Position numbers and translations under genes: made by a program. From contig JACKCD010000018.1 of NCBI GenBank assembly GCA_020634215.1, positions 36,622 through 100,621 of the forward strand: a stretch of DNA of 64,000 bases, given 5' to 3'. The notes beneath the pieces are model-generated. The model ran no database searches. It was not told the origin of the DNA and saw nothing but the letters and a program-made list of their open reading frames with translations. The DNA comes from Ardenticatenaceae bacterium. Lineage in GTDB: Bacteria > Chloroflexota > Anaerolineae > Promineifilales > Promineifilaceae. Positions 22,702 to 31,378 of this stretch are shown here, piece after piece (the first letter of the stretch is position 1; each line of letters opens with the position of its first letter).

Positions 22702-25671
22702 ATGAACCGTTTTTGGCGTGTTGGGTTGGCTTTTATTTGGCTGCTCACCTCAATTTGGCCCTCAAGCACAACGGCCGTTTTTGCATCCCAGCAAACTCCC
22801 ACGGCCAACGAACTGCTGGCTTCCATGAGCGTGGCCGAGCGGGTGGGTCAGCTTTTCCTGGTCACATTTGAGGGAGACATGGCACCCAGCGACAGCGACA
22901 TTGCCGACCTCATTCTCAACTACCGCGTGGGTGGGGTGATGCTGCGGCCGACGAGCAACAACGTTACTGGCTATGGCAACCCCGGCGACACGCCGCGCCA
23001 GGTAGCGGAACTCATTAATGATTTACAGCGGCTGGCACTGCTGGGAGAATCAACGGCCGTTTCTGACACCGACACCCTGGGCAGCGAAGCCGTACCGCCT
23101 ACCGCCGTACCCAGTGCCCTGCAAACCCCGCTGCCGCTGCTGATTGGGATGGCGCATGAAGGGGACGGGCCGCCGTATACCACCTTGTTTAACGGGCTGA
23201 GCCAATTGCCCAACAATATGGCAATTGGGGCGACGTGGCAGCCGAAAATGGCGCAGCAGGTGGGGCAGGTTGTGGGGCGGGAATTAACGGCCGTTGGTGT
23301 TAACATGCTCTTTGGCCCCACGCTCGACGTGCTGGAAAACCCTGACCCTGCCAGCCGCAGCGACCTGGGTACCCGCGTTTTTGGCGGCGACCCGTACTGG
23401 GTGGGGCAAATGGGCAGTGCCTACACCAGCGGCGTTCACGAGGGCAGCCGCAACCGCATGGCCGTGGTTGCCACCCATTTCCCTGGCAACGGCAGCAGCG
23501 ACCGCCCCGTTGAGGAAGAAGTGCCCACCGTCCGTAAATCACTGGAGCAACTGAAGCAAATTGAGTTGGCACCCTTCTTTGCCGTCACCGGGCAGGCAAA
23601 AAGCCCCACCGCCACTGTAGATGCTTTGTTGACCACCCACATTCGCTACCAGGGCTTCCAGGGCAACATCCGTGCCACCACCGCTCCCGTCAGCTTTGAC
23701 CCGCAGGCACTGTCCGCATTGATGTCGCTGGAGGAGATGGGGAGTTGGCGTGCCAATGGCGGCATTATCGTTTCCGATTCGCTGGGCGTGCGCTCCGTGG
23801 AGCGGTTTTACGACGATACCGAGCAGGAATTTCGCCCCCGACTGGTGGCAAAAGATGCGCTGCTGGCGGGTAACGATTTGCTTTATCTGTCTGACTTTGC
23901 TTTAGGCGATGCCCCGTACAGCGAGCAGTTGGCAAATATCAAGGACACGATTCTCTGGTTTCGGGAAAAGTATGACACTGATGTCTCGTTTCAGCAGCGG
24001 GTTGACGAGGCGTTGCTGCACATTTTGCAGCTTAAGCTGCGGCTCTATGGCGGCAATTTCACCCCTGAAAATGTGCTGGTTGACCCGGCGGCGGCGCGGC
24101 CACAGGAGGCGACGGGTGGGCTGATGTTTGAACTGGCGCAAACGGCCGTTACTCTCATCTCCCCCAGCCCGGCCGAATTTAGCGAACGGCTTGCCAGCCC
24201 CCCCAGCGCCAACGAAACGCTGCTCATTTTTACCGACGTGCGCCAAACGCAGCCGTGTGATGTTTGTGACCCGCAGCCCTACATCAGTGAAACGGCCCTG
24301 CAAGAGCGGATGCTGGCGCTGTATGGCCCTACGGCCAGCAATCAGCTCACGCCAGGGCAGATCCACAGCTACTCTTTTGCCGATCTCAACGACTTTTTGG
24401 CGGCCACGCCGGAAGAACTGCTGCCCACCGTCCCCATCTCGCCTACCTTGACACCAGAGGCCACTTCGGAACAGCCCGAAGCAACGGCCGTTCCTTCCAC
24501 GCCCGCTCTCATCCAGTCCCAAATTGAGCAGGCCGACTGGATCATCTTTGCCGCGCTTGACCTGAACGACCCTGATAACGCCCTGACCAACTTTTTGGCA
24601 CAGCGACCCGATATTGTCAGTAAGACCCGCGTCATTGTCTTTGCCTACAACGCCCCCTACTATCTCGACACCACCGAGATCAGCAAGCTGACGGCCTATT
24701 TTGGCATTTACAGCAAAATTGACCCCTTTATAGATGCCTCGGTGCGGGCACTGTTTTTGGAGTCACCGCTTTCAGGTGCCTCCCCTGTCAATATTGATAG
24801 CGTCAACTATACGTTGTTTGAGCAAACCCAGCCTGACCCCGAACAGGTCATTGAACTGTTTATTGTAACGGATACCGGCAGCGCTGAATCGCCCCCCGGC
24901 GAAGCTCCGCTGGATGCCTCGATTGGCGAAACGCTGCATTTGCAAACGGGCATCATTCGAGACCGCAACGGCAACCCGGTGCCGGATGGGACGACGGTGC
25001 GCTTTGAGCAGCGGGATTTGGTGCAGGAAGCGACGACCATCATTGAGGAGGTGGCAACGGTGGATGGAGTGGCGCAGCTTGATTATGTGCTGCCGGAGCG
25101 CACGCGGGACGGTCGAATTCGGATAACGGCCGTTTCTGCCCCGGCCTTGCAATCACAGCAGGTAGATATTGCCATTGGCGAGGCCGCTTCGGTATCCATT
25201 ATCACCCCGACAAATGCCCCGACCGCTACGCCCACCACCACACCGACCGAAACGCCGTCTCCCACGGCCACGCCATCGTCCACGGCAACGGCCGTTCCGC
25301 CCACCGCCACCGCCACCCCGGTGGTGCCCCCGCCTGAACCCGGCTTCCGCGTGGACTTATCTGAAATTCAAATGCTGATTGCTCTGAGCTTTGGCACCGT
25401 CCTGCTGGGTAGCCTGGGCGTATGGTTGGCCTTTCAGCGGCAGCTTTCGCTGGCCGATTATTTTGGCTGGCCGCTATGGGGAATCATTGGCGGGCTGCTG
25501 GCCTATCTCTATTTGGTCTTTGGCCTGCCGGGAACGGCCGGTTTGCTTTCCCTTGGCAGTTGGGGGGCACTGCTTGTTACGTTAGTGGGTGGGGTGCCCG
25601 GTCTGCTGCTTTATTTTCTCACCCATCGCTTGCCAATAAACCAGCGTTTGGGGAGCCAGCAACAATCATGA
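22702..25671 (+). CDS. GH3-like glycoside hydrolase, secreted and C-terminally membrane-anchored
   Basis: The start is placed at ATG 22702 because it gives a clean signal peptide (MNRFWRVGLAFIWLLTSIWP... to VFASQ); the frame is open further upstream. The 989-residue protein then has a GH3 N-terminal barrel. THFPGNGSSDR (His259) stands where beta-N-acetylhexosaminidases have KHFPGHG, and IVSDSLGV (Asp359) matches the nucleophile motif. A second domain, an invasin/Ig-like domain (RDRNGNPVPDGTTVRFEQ), a Thr/Pro stalk (about 855-895) and two or three C-terminal hydrophobic helices follow. It probably acts on peptidoglycan or other polymers at the cell surface. Loss of the second His of the HFPGHG loop may alter or abolish catalysis. 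Its stop overlaps the yraN start by 4 bp. Confidence 0.82.
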   Translation: MNRFWRVGLAFIWLLTSIWPSSTTAVFASQQTPTANELLASMSVAERVGQLFLVTFEGDMAPSDSDIADLILNYRVGGVMLRPTSNNVTGYGNPGDTPRQVAELINDLQRLALLGESTAVSDTDTLGSEAVPPTAVPSALQTPLPLLIGMAHEGDGPPYTTLFNGLSQLPNNMAIGATWQPKMAQQVGQVVGRELTAVGVNMLFGPTLDVLENPDPASRSDLGTRVFGGDPYWVGQMGSAYTSGVHEGSRNRMAVVATHFPGNGSSDRPVEEEVPTVRKSLEQLKQIELAPFFAVTGQAKSPTATVDALLTTHIRYQGFQGNIRATTAPVSFDPQALSALMSLEEMGSWRANGGIIVSDSLGVRSVERFYDDTEQEFRPRLVAKDALLAGNDLLYLSDFALGDAPYSEQLANIKDTILWFREKYDTDVSFQQRVDEALLHILQLKLRLYGGNFTPENVLVDPAAARPQEATGGLMFELAQTAVTLISPSPAEFSERLASPPSANETLLIFTDVRQTQPCDVCDPQPYISETALQERMLALYGPTASNQLTPGQIHSYSFADLNDFLAATPEELLPTVPISPTLTPEATSEQPEATAVPSTPALIQSQIEQADWIIFAALDLNDPDNALTNFLAQRPDIVSKTRVIVFAYNAPYYLDTTEISKLTAYFGIYSKIDPFIDASVRALFLESPLSGASPVNIDSVNYTLFEQTQPDPEQVIELFIVTDTGSAESPPGEAPLDASIGETLHLQTGIIRDRNGNPVPDGTTVRFEQRDLVQEATTIIEEVATVDGVAQLDYVLPERTRDGRIRITAVSAPALQSQQVDIAIGEAASVSIITPTNAPTATPTTTPTETPSPTATPSSTATAVPPTATATPVVPPPEPGFRVDLSEIQMLIALSFGTVLLGSLGVWLAFQRQLSLADYFGWPLWGIIGGLLAYLYLVFGLPGTAGLLSLGSWGALLVTLVGGVPGLLLYFLTHRLPINQRLGSQQQS

Positions 25672-26048
25672 CGGAAGAGAAAAAAAACGGCCGTAAACAG
25701 CTTGGCAAATGGGGCGAAGCAGTGGCGGCACACCATTTGGAGGCCAAAGGGTATGCCATTGTGGCGCGGAACTGGCGTTGCCGCCACGGCGAAATTGATT
25801 TGGTGGCGCAGACCGGGGAAGAACTGGTGTTTGTCGAGGTCAAAACGCGGCGCGGGCGCGGCTTTGGCACGCCAGAAGAAGGGGTGACACCCCACAAGCT
25901 GCGAAAGCTGTTTGAACTGGGACAACATTACCTGCTGGCGCATGATTTGGATGATGTGGCCTGGCGGGTGGATCTGGTGGCAGTGGAGCTTGACAGCCGG
26001 GGGAAGCTGCTGCGCTGTGAGCATGTGCCGAATATTGGGTTTTGGTAA
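25668..26048 (+). CDS. yraN: YraN/UPF0102 family endonuclease-like protein
   Basis: A 126-residue protein starting at the ATG that overlaps the GH3 stop (ATGA). The family pattern is clear: GKWGEAVAAHHLEAKGYAIV, RNWRCRHGEIDLVAQ, LVFVEVKTRRGRGFG. The Glu-Ile-Asp-Leu and Val-Glu-Val-Lys segments are the restriction-endonuclease-like active site (E-x-D and E-x-K). It is a single-domain protein of usual size. The cellular role is poorly defined. It is translationally coupled to the GH3 gene and followed by a REP-like hairpin that probably ends the transcript. Confidence 0.92.
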   Translation: MTEEKKNGRKQLGKWGEAVAAHHLEAKGYAIVARNWRCRHGEIDLVAQTGEELVFVEVKTRRGRGFGTPEEGVTPHKLRKLFELGQHYLLAHDLDDVAWRVDLVAVELDSRGKLLRCEHVPNIGFW

Positions 26049-26068
26049 AATGGGTTGCTGTTTTTATT

Positions 26069-26129
26069 TCACGCAAAGGCGCAAAGACGCAAAGGGGTTC
26101 TATCTTTGCGTCTTTGCGCCTTTGCGTGA
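26069..26129. repeat. 26-bp perfect palindrome of CGCAAAG units
   Basis: The arms (26069-26094 and 26104-26129) are exact reverse complements around a 9-nt loop. Each holds three CGCAAAG-type units. It separates yraN from miaA and could act as a terminator or processing signal. Related copies lie at 9955 and 38787. Confidence 0.8.
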
Positions 26130-26139
26130 GCCATGATCC

Positions 26140-27063
26140 ATGTCAGGAGAGGTTTGTGTCCCGCTGCTGGTGCTGGTGGGGCCAACGGCTGTTGGCAAAA
26201 CGGCGCTGTCGCTGCGGCTGGCGCAGCAGTTTGGCGGGGAAATTATTTCGGCCGATTCCCGTTTGTTTTATCGCGGTATGGACATTGGCACAGCCAAGCC
26301 GACGGCGGCGGAGCAGGCGCAAGTGCCGCACCATTTAATTGACCTGTGTGCGCCGGATGAGACGGTGACGCTGGGGACGTACCAGCAGTTGGCGTATGGA
26401 GTGATTGAGCGGGTGGCGGGAAACGGCCGTTTGCCTCTCCTCGTTGGCGGCACTGGACAATATGTGCAGGCGGTAGTGGAAGGGTGGGGCATTCCCCGCG
26501 TGGCTCCCCAGCCGGAACTGCGGCAAGCATTGGAAACATTGGGGGGTGAGGAGCTGGCGCGGTGGCTGGCCGCCTTAGACCCCGAAGCCGCCGCCAAAAT
26601 TGACCCGCGCAACGTGCGCCGTGTCGTTCGCGCCCTGGAAGTGACGCTGGTCGCCGGCCGACCCATCTCCGACATCCAGCGCAAAAATCCCCCCCCGTAT
26701 GACATTTGTTTGATCGGCCTGCACCGCGACCGGGAGTCGCTTTACCGGCGGATTGATGCCCGTGTTGACCAGATGATGGCCGACGGGCTATTGGAAGAAG
26801 TCGTGGGGCTGCGGGCGCAAGGGTACGACGAGCCGCTGGCGGCGATGAGTGGGCTGGGGTATCGGCAGCTTTTGGCGCACCTGCGCGGCGAGCTGACGCT
26901 GGCGGAGGCGGTGGAGCGGATCAAGTTTGAGACCCACCGCTTTGCCCGGCAGCAGGCGACCTGGTTTCGGCTGGATGACCCGCAGATTGCTTGGTTTGAT
27001 ATGGATGGGGTGGGGGTGGAAACGGCCGTTGTGGATCATGTGGCTAATTGGTTAGCAGGATGA
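26140..27063 (+). CDS. miaA: tRNA dimethylallyltransferase
   Basis: A 307-residue enzyme of normal length that transfers an isoprenoid group to N6 of A37 in tRNAs reading UNN codons. The family motifs are present: P-loop GPTAVGKT near the N-terminus, IISADSRLFYRGMDIGTAKP, LLVGGTGQYVQAVVEGW, NVRRVVRALEV, the MSGLGYRQ segment and the C-terminal THRFARQQATWFR. It is preceded by a REP hairpin and followed by a terminator, so it is probably monocistronic. Confidence 0.96.
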   Translation: MSGEVCVPLLVLVGPTAVGKTALSLRLAQQFGGEIISADSRLFYRGMDIGTAKPTAAEQAQVPHHLIDLCAPDETVTLGTYQQLAYGVIERVAGNGRLPLLVGGTGQYVQAVVEGWGIPRVAPQPELRQALETLGGEELARWLAALDPEAAAKIDPRNVRRVVRALEVTLVAGRPISDIQRKNPPPYDICLIGLHRDRESLYRRIDARVDQMMADGLLEEVVGLRAQGYDEPLAAMSGLGYRQLLAHLRGELTLAEAVERIKFETHRFARQQATWFRLDDPQIAWFDMDGVGVETAVVDHVANWLAG

Positions 27064-27120
27064 CGACGGACGACAGACGACGGATAAGTGGTCTGTGGCC
27101 TGTCGTCGGTGGTCTTTTTT
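27062..27120 (+). terminator. Rho-independent terminator of miaA
   Basis: gacgacag (27069-27076) pairs with ctgtcgtc (27100-27107), followed by T6 at 27115-27120. The left arm is made of GACGACR heptamers, so this terminator also belongs to the heptamer-repeat class. Confidence 0.7.
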
Positions 27121-27146
27121 GACATTGCCTTTAATCCTGCTAAAAT
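27119..27146 (+). promoter_or_regulatory. Sigma-70-type promoter TTGACA-16-TAAAAT
   Basis: The -35 TTGACA (27119-27124) overlaps the T run of the miaA terminator; the -10 TAAAAT is at 27141-27146. The predicted transcription start is about 33 bp before the IclR gene. Confidence 0.65.
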
Positions 27147-27186
27147 TGTCCTGCTTTGCAAAACTGTTTCATAATGTGGGACAAAC

Positions 27187-27948
27187 ATGTCAACGGTTCA
27201 ATCCATTGAGCGGGCTTTTGCGATTTTGCAGGTGGTGGCGGCACATCCAGACGGGGTGGGGGTAACGGCCGTTTCCCAGCAAGTTGAGATGCACAAAAGC
27301 ACCGTTTCCCGCCTGTTGGCAACGTTGGAAGGGGTGGGCGCGGTGGCGCGGCTGCCAGAAAGCAACCTGTTCCGGATAGGCCCCAGCCTGCTCTCTCTCA
27401 TCTCTCAAGTTCCCTTTCATCAACAATTAATTGCGTTGGCTTCCCCTTTTTTGCACCAATTGACGGCGCAAATTGGGGAGGACAGTGGGTTATGTGTGCC
27501 GGATGGCGACCAGGTGCTGCAAATTGACCAGGTGCGCGGGCAGCAGCAAATTCAGGTGCGGAACTGGATTGGGGAACGGTACCCGCTGCATTCCAGTGTG
27601 GCGGGCAAGCTGTTTTTGGCCTTTTTTGCCGAGGAGAGGCGGGAGCGGTATTTGCGGGAACGGCCGTTAATTCGCTACGCCAGCCAAACCTACACCGACC
27701 CCGACCAGCTGCGCCCCCACCTGCTTGCCATCCGCCAACACGGCTACTCCTGGGTGCTGGACGAATTTGCCGACGGGCTTGCTGGCCTTGCCGTGCCTAT
27801 TTTTGACAGCAACAATCAAATCGTGGCGGCCGTGACCATCTACGGCCCTTCATTTCGTTTTCCCGGCGACAACCGTGCTGCGGTATTGTCGCTCGCTTTA
27901 GATGCGGGGAGAAAAATGACCGACCTGCTCAGGCAGAGCAATCGGTAG
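27187..27948 (+). CDS. IclR family transcriptional regulator
   Basis: A 253-residue regulator. The N-terminal winged helix (QSIERAFAILQVVAAHPDGV; VSQQVEMHKSTVSRLLATLE) is followed by the IclR effector-binding domain from about residue 80 (LQIDQVRGQQQIQVRNWIGE; RYPLHSSVAGKLFLAF; GYSWVLDEFADGLAGLAVPI). IclR proteins usually control a neighbouring catabolic operon in response to a small acid. The dioxygenase and dehydrogenase genes that follow on the same strand are the likely targets. Confidence 0.93.
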   Translation: MSTVQSIERAFAILQVVAAHPDGVGVTAVSQQVEMHKSTVSRLLATLEGVGAVARLPESNLFRIGPSLLSLISQVPFHQQLIALASPFLHQLTAQIGEDSGLCVPDGDQVLQIDQVRGQQQIQVRNWIGERYPLHSSVAGKLFLAFFAEERRERYLRERPLIRYASQTYTDPDQLRPHLLAIRQHGYSWVLDEFADGLAGLAVPIFDSNNQIVAAVTIYGPSFRFPGDNRAAVLSLALDAGRKMTDLLRQSNR

Positions 27949-27971
27949 ACCATCCAAAAAGGAAGGGAGAA

Positions 27972-28982
27972 ATGGCGCATTTGACGCAAACGCAGCTTGA
28001 GTTTTTTGCAGTGAACGGGTATTTGGTTGTGGAAGATGTGTTGGATGAGGCAGATTTACGGCCGTTGTGGGCCGAATACAGTGCCATTCTCGACTGGGTT
28101 GCCCCCAAATTTCTGGCCGAAGGGCGCATCTGTTCCAGCTATGACCACCTTCCCTTTGACCAGCGGTATATGGCAATCATGGCCGAAGCACCCGAACTGA
28201 TTGACTATGTTGAAATTACCTTGCCGCTGGTCAACAGCCAAATTTCGCTGGAAACAACCCCCAATCACGGCCCCGGCATCTTTGGCCTGCTCACCAACCC
28301 CAAACTGCTCGATGTGGTGGAGTCGGTGCTGGGGCCAGAAGTGAGCAGCAACCCGGTGCAGCACGTCCGGCTAAAGCCCCCCATGCGTGCGGTGCGGCAG
28401 GAGGTAGCGGAAAATTCCTACGTGGGCAAAACAACGTGGCACCAGGATTTGGCCGGGCTGCTGGATGAGGCCGACGAAACGCAGGTGCTAACCACCTGGG
28501 TTGCCATCACCGATGCGCCGCTGGATCGGGGGCCGCTGTGTGTTATTCCCGGCAGCCATCGCAAGGGCGGCCTGACCACCCACTGCATGGGCAAGGATGT
28601 GCAGGTGGAGAACTTCATTCCGGCCAAGCTGTTGGGGGATGATCTAGGCAACAAGACGGTTGTGCCGTTGCCGGTGCGCCGGGGCGGCGTGGTGCTGCTC
28701 AACTGCTTCACCGAACACGCCGCCCTGAGCAATACATCCACCGAACTGCGCTGGAGCTTTGATTTGCGTTGGCATCCCACGGGGCAACCATCGGGTCGGC
28801 CGGCATTTCCAGAGTTTGTGGCTCGCAGCCGCAGTAACCCGGCACAAGAGTTACGCGACCCCGCCATTTGGCAGCAAATGTGGATGGCGGCTAAGGCGCA
28901 AATCATCGCCGGACAATATGAAGGCGATATTTATAATATGGCGCGGCTGGAGGCTTTTGCGAATTCACCCGTTTGCGCCTAG
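27972..28982 (+). CDS. Phytanoyl-CoA dioxygenase (PhyH) family protein
   Basis: A 336-residue Fe(II)/2-oxoglutarate-dependent oxygenase with a strong ribosome-binding site (aggaagggag). The facial triad is visible: His and Asp in TTWHQDLAG, and the distal His in FTEHAALSN with a following Arg for 2-oxoglutarate (ELRWSFDLRW). PGSHRKGG is also typical. The substrate is unknown. It lies 23 bp after the IclR gene and upstream of a hydroxyacid dehydrogenase, suggesting an inducible pathway that hydroxylates then oxidises an organic acid. Confidence 0.85.
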   Translation: MAHLTQTQLEFFAVNGYLVVEDVLDEADLRPLWAEYSAILDWVAPKFLAEGRICSSYDHLPFDQRYMAIMAEAPELIDYVEITLPLVNSQISLETTPNHGPGIFGLLTNPKLLDVVESVLGPEVSSNPVQHVRLKPPMRAVRQEVAENSYVGKTTWHQDLAGLLDEADETQVLTTWVAITDAPLDRGPLCVIPGSHRKGGLTTHCMGKDVQVENFIPAKLLGDDLGNKTVVPLPVRRGGVVLLNCFTEHAALSNTSTELRWSFDLRWHPTGQPSGRPAFPEFVARSRSNPAQELRDPAIWQQMWMAAKAQIIAGQYEGDIYNMARLEAFANSPVCA

Positions 28983-28986
28983 CACC

Positions 28987-29150
28987 TTAGGTTCTGTTGA
29001 CATTTGTCATTCCGACGAGTCTTTGAGGAGGAATCTTTCGATTCGGCCATAAAATCTCCTGACAAAGAGAAAGATTCCTCGGAGGACCTCGGAATGACAC
29101 CTCGCATTCGGTAATTGTGACCCTTTTTACGAAATGTCAACACAACCTAA
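28987..29150. mobile_element. 164-bp MITE-like palindromic element
   Basis: The 19-bp ends TTAGGTT(C/G)TGTTGACATTT are inverted repeats with one mismatch. Inside, a second pair of arms (GTCATTCCGA ... GGAATCTTTC and GAAAGATTCC ... CGGAATGAC) makes almost the whole element fold on itself. It has no coding capacity. This pattern fits a miniature inverted-repeat transposable element. It separates the PhyH gene from the dehydrogenase gene. Confidence 0.7.
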
Positions 29151-29178
29151 AACATTTTATTAACGAAGAGGAAAAAAC

Positions 29179-30093
29179 GTGAATCTTGGTTTAATTGGTT
29201 TAGGTAATTTGGGAATGCCAATTGGGAAAAACCTGTTGGCGGCTGGGCATACCCTGTTTGTGCATGATTTGCGCCGTGAGGCGGCGGCCAAGCTGGAAGC
29301 AGCGGGTGCTATTTGGGCAGCATCTCCCCGCGCTCTGGCGGAACAGGTGGAAACGGTCATTACTGTGCTGCCTTCGCCGGCCTCGGTGCGGGCGGTGGTG
29401 TTTGGCGATGACGGCATTTTGGCTGGGTTAAAGCCGGGCAGCTCGTGGATTGACAGCAGCACCAATGACGCGGGCGACATCGAACGGTATGCTGCCCTGT
29501 GTGCTGAAAAAGGGATTGGCATGGTAGAAAGCCCGGTAACAGGTGGCATTCCCAAGGCGCACAGCGGTACGATTACGGCACTGGTGGGGGCGGAGCCAGA
29601 CGTGTTTGCCAAAAATTTGCCTGTCATTCAGGTGTATGCCGGGGATATTTTGCACCTGGGGCCGCCCGGAAGCGCGTCGGTGGCGAAGGTGATTACCAAC
29701 ATGCTGGCGTTTATTCATTTGTGGGCGTTGGGTGAGGGGCTGATGCTCGGCCGGCAGGCGGGGTTGTCGGTGGGCCCGCTGTTTGAAGCGATTCGGGCAA
29801 GCTGTGGCGATAGCTTTGTGGCGGCAACGGAAGGGCCGGAGATTTTGAATGGTTCATATGATTATGGCTTTACGCTGGCATTGGCTTCCAAGGACGCTAA
29901 TTTAGCCTATGAGCTGGGGCGCAAGTATGGCGTGCCGCTGGAAATGGGGGGGCTGGTGGAACAGATTTTGCTGCGGGCGCGGCGCAAATATGGGGATGAT
30001 GCCTGGTCTACGCAGGTGGTGAAGATGCTGGAAGATGATTTGGGCAGTGATTTGCGGGCCGAGGGATATGATACGCCGCGTATTGAACGGTAG
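29179..30093 (+). CDS. NAD(P)-dependent beta-hydroxyacid dehydrogenase
   Basis: A 304-residue protein of the 3-hydroxyisobutyrate/6-phosphogluconate dehydrogenase superfamily, starting at GTG with gaagagg upstream. The Rossmann motif is GLIGLGNLGMP. The substrate-binding segment SPVTGGIPKAHSGT and the catalytic Lys in GSASVAKVITNML follow at the expected places. Length is normal. The substrate is not determined; tartronate semialdehyde or a branched short hydroxyacid would be typical. It follows the IclR-PhyH pair across the MITE-like element, so it may have been separated from that operon by the insertion. Confidence 0.9.
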   Translation: MNLGLIGLGNLGMPIGKNLLAAGHTLFVHDLRREAAAKLEAAGAIWAASPRALAEQVETVITVLPSPASVRAVVFGDDGILAGLKPGSSWIDSSTNDAGDIERYAALCAEKGIGMVESPVTGGIPKAHSGTITALVGAEPDVFAKNLPVIQVYAGDILHLGPPGSASVAKVITNMLAFIHLWALGEGLMLGRQAGLSVGPLFEAIRASCGDSFVAATEGPEILNGSYDYGFTLALASKDANLAYELGRKYGVPLEMGGLVEQILLRARRKYGDDAWSTQVVKMLEDDLGSDLRAEGYDTPRIER

Positions 30094-30095
30094 AC

Positions 30096-30157
30096 GGTAA
30101 TCAGTAATCGGTAATCAGTTCAAGACTGATTACCGATTACCGATCACTGATTACTGG
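30096..30157. repeat. Palindrome of TAATC heptamers (GGTAATC/AGTAATC)
   Basis: Three 7-bp units plus AGT, a short loop, then the complementary units ACTGATT and ACCGATT. Nearly the same element occurs at 45017 and 60857. It ends where the -10 of the next gene begins. Confidence 0.8.
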
Positions 30158-30163
30158 TATAAT
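30158..30163 (+). promoter_or_regulatory. -10 element TATAAT close to a start codon
   Basis: TATAAT ends six bases before the ATG at 30170, again suggesting a leaderless or near-leaderless transcript. aagggg between them could alternatively be a very close ribosome-binding site. The usual -35 region is occupied by the heptamer palindrome. Confidence 0.45.
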
Positions 30164-30169
30164 AAGGGG

Positions 30170-30709
30170 ATGAGCGAGCAACTTTTGCAAACGATCCTCT
30201 CCTATTTGACGATTATTGTGGCGGTGGTGGCGGGGCTGCTGCTGGCGCTGTGGCTGAGTTTGGTTGTTTGGGCGTACCGCGATATGCGGTTGCGTTCGCG
30301 TGACCCGTTTGCCTATTTTTTGGCAGCGTTGGTGGTGGCGGCACTGCCGGTGGTGGGAATTCTGGTTTATTTGATTTTGCGGCCACCGCAGACGTTGGCG
30401 CAGGCATACCAGCAGATGTTGGAGGAGGAGGCGCTGCTGCAGGAGATTGAGAATCGGCCGGTGTGTCCGGGTTGTTCGCGCACGGTGGATAAGAATTGGC
30501 TGGTTTGTGCCTATTGCCATACGCGGCTGAAGAAGGCGTGCCCGGACTGCAATTCGCTAATGGAGTTGCCGTGGACGCTGTGCCCGTTTTGTGGCAACCA
30601 GCATATTGACCCGTATCGGGTGGTGCTGTCGCCGGATGGGGAGGGGGAAGAAACGGCCGTTTTGCCCGAACAACCCCCTGATGAGCCGTTAGAAATGAGA
30701 GAATCCTAA
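30170..30709 (+). CDS. Membrane protein with double zinc ribbon
   Basis: A 179-residue protein with two N-terminal transmembrane helices (LTIIVAVVAGLLLALWLSLV and FLAALVVAALPVVGILVYLI), in an arrangement like the N-terminus of phospholipase D-like proteins. A cytoplasmic zinc-ribbon pair follows: CPGCSRTVDKNWLVCAYC and CPDCNSLMELPWTLCPFC, each with two CxxC knuckles. The acidic tail is probably disordered. Such ribbons mediate protein or nucleic-acid contacts. The function is unknown. The stop overlaps the end of the converging Nudix gene by 4 bp. Confidence 0.75.
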   Translation: MSEQLLQTILSYLTIIVAVVAGLLLALWLSLVVWAYRDMRLRSRDPFAYFLAALVVAALPVVGILVYLILRPPQTLAQAYQQMLEEEALLQEIENRPVCPGCSRTVDKNWLVCAYCHTRLKKACPDCNSLMELPWTLCPFCGNQHIDPYRVVLSPDGEGEETAVLPEQPPDEPLEMRES

Positions 30710-31266
30710 TCCTCGATCTCGTTGACGGCCGGCTGGAGTAGTTGTAGGAAATTGGTCGTGATCCAGCCAGTTAATCCCCAAATAGTTTCCCCGGCGTAGG
30801 GACGAAAGGTATAGCGGTGCTCGGCTTGGTAGTCTATGTTGGCGGGGTTGAGTAGCCAGGGCAGCGGTACGCCAAAGGTAGTGGCAACTTCGGCGCGGTT
30901 AATTTGCAGGGGATAGGGCCAGGGGATGCGACCCACCACCGGGGTGACGACAAAACGGCCGTAATTGGTTTCAACCGGCTCCAAACAGCCTAGGACTTCC
31001 ACGTCATGGGGTAAAATGCCCACTTCTTCGTGGGTTTCGCGCAGGGCGGCGGCAACGGCCGTTTCTTCATGCCCATTTAGCTTGCCGCCGGGAAAAGCGA
31101 CTTGCCCTTTGTGCGTGGGCAGCAGATCGGTGCGGCGGGTGTACAGGAGATGAAAACGGCCGTTTTGCTCATACAGCGGCAGCAGCACGGCGGCAGCACG
31201 GTAGTTGAGGGGTAAAGAACGGCCGTTAGGGGTGGTTTGTAGCTGTTGTTTTAACCATCGTATCAT
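30706..31266 (-). CDS. Nudix hydrolase, CoA pyrophosphatase-like
   Basis: The Nudix box is complete: GGKLNGHEETAVAAALRETH followed by EEVGI fits Gx5Ex7REUxEExGU. The upstream LPTHKGQVAFPGG fits the UPF0035/CoA-pyrophosphatase signature. The start is placed at ATG 31266 (MIRWLKQQLQTTPNG, 186 residues) because the more upstream ATG at 31311 overlaps the -35 of the divergent tad promoter. CoA diphosphatases cleave CoA and acyl-CoA to phosphopantetheine and 3',5'-ADP. Assignment within Nudix is by motif only. Confidence 0.85.
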   Translation of the reverse strand: MIRWLKQQLQTTPNGRSLPLNYRAAAVLLPLYEQNGRFHLLYTRRTDLLPTHKGQVAFPGGKLNGHEETAVAAALRETHEEVGILPHDVEVLGCLEPVETNYGRFVVTPVVGRIPWPYPLQINRAEVATTFGVPLPWLLNPANIDYQAEHRYTFRPYAGETIWGLTGWITTNFLQLLQPAVNEIED

Positions 31267-31304
31267 ACGCCTAATGTTAGCAACGGTACCCGCAGGGGGG
31301 CAAC

Positions 31305-31332
31305 TTGACATTACCTCGGATCATAGTATGAT
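31305..31332 (+). promoter_or_regulatory. Sigma-70-type promoter TTGACA-16-TATGAT for the tad genes
   Basis: TTGACA at 31305-31310 and TATGAT at 31327-31332 with a 16-bp spacer put the transcription start about 40 bp before the cpaE ATG at 31379. Confidence 0.65.
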
Positions 31333-31378
31333 GATGACTAATTAATAGACACTTGCATTCATTAGAGATAGATACAAT

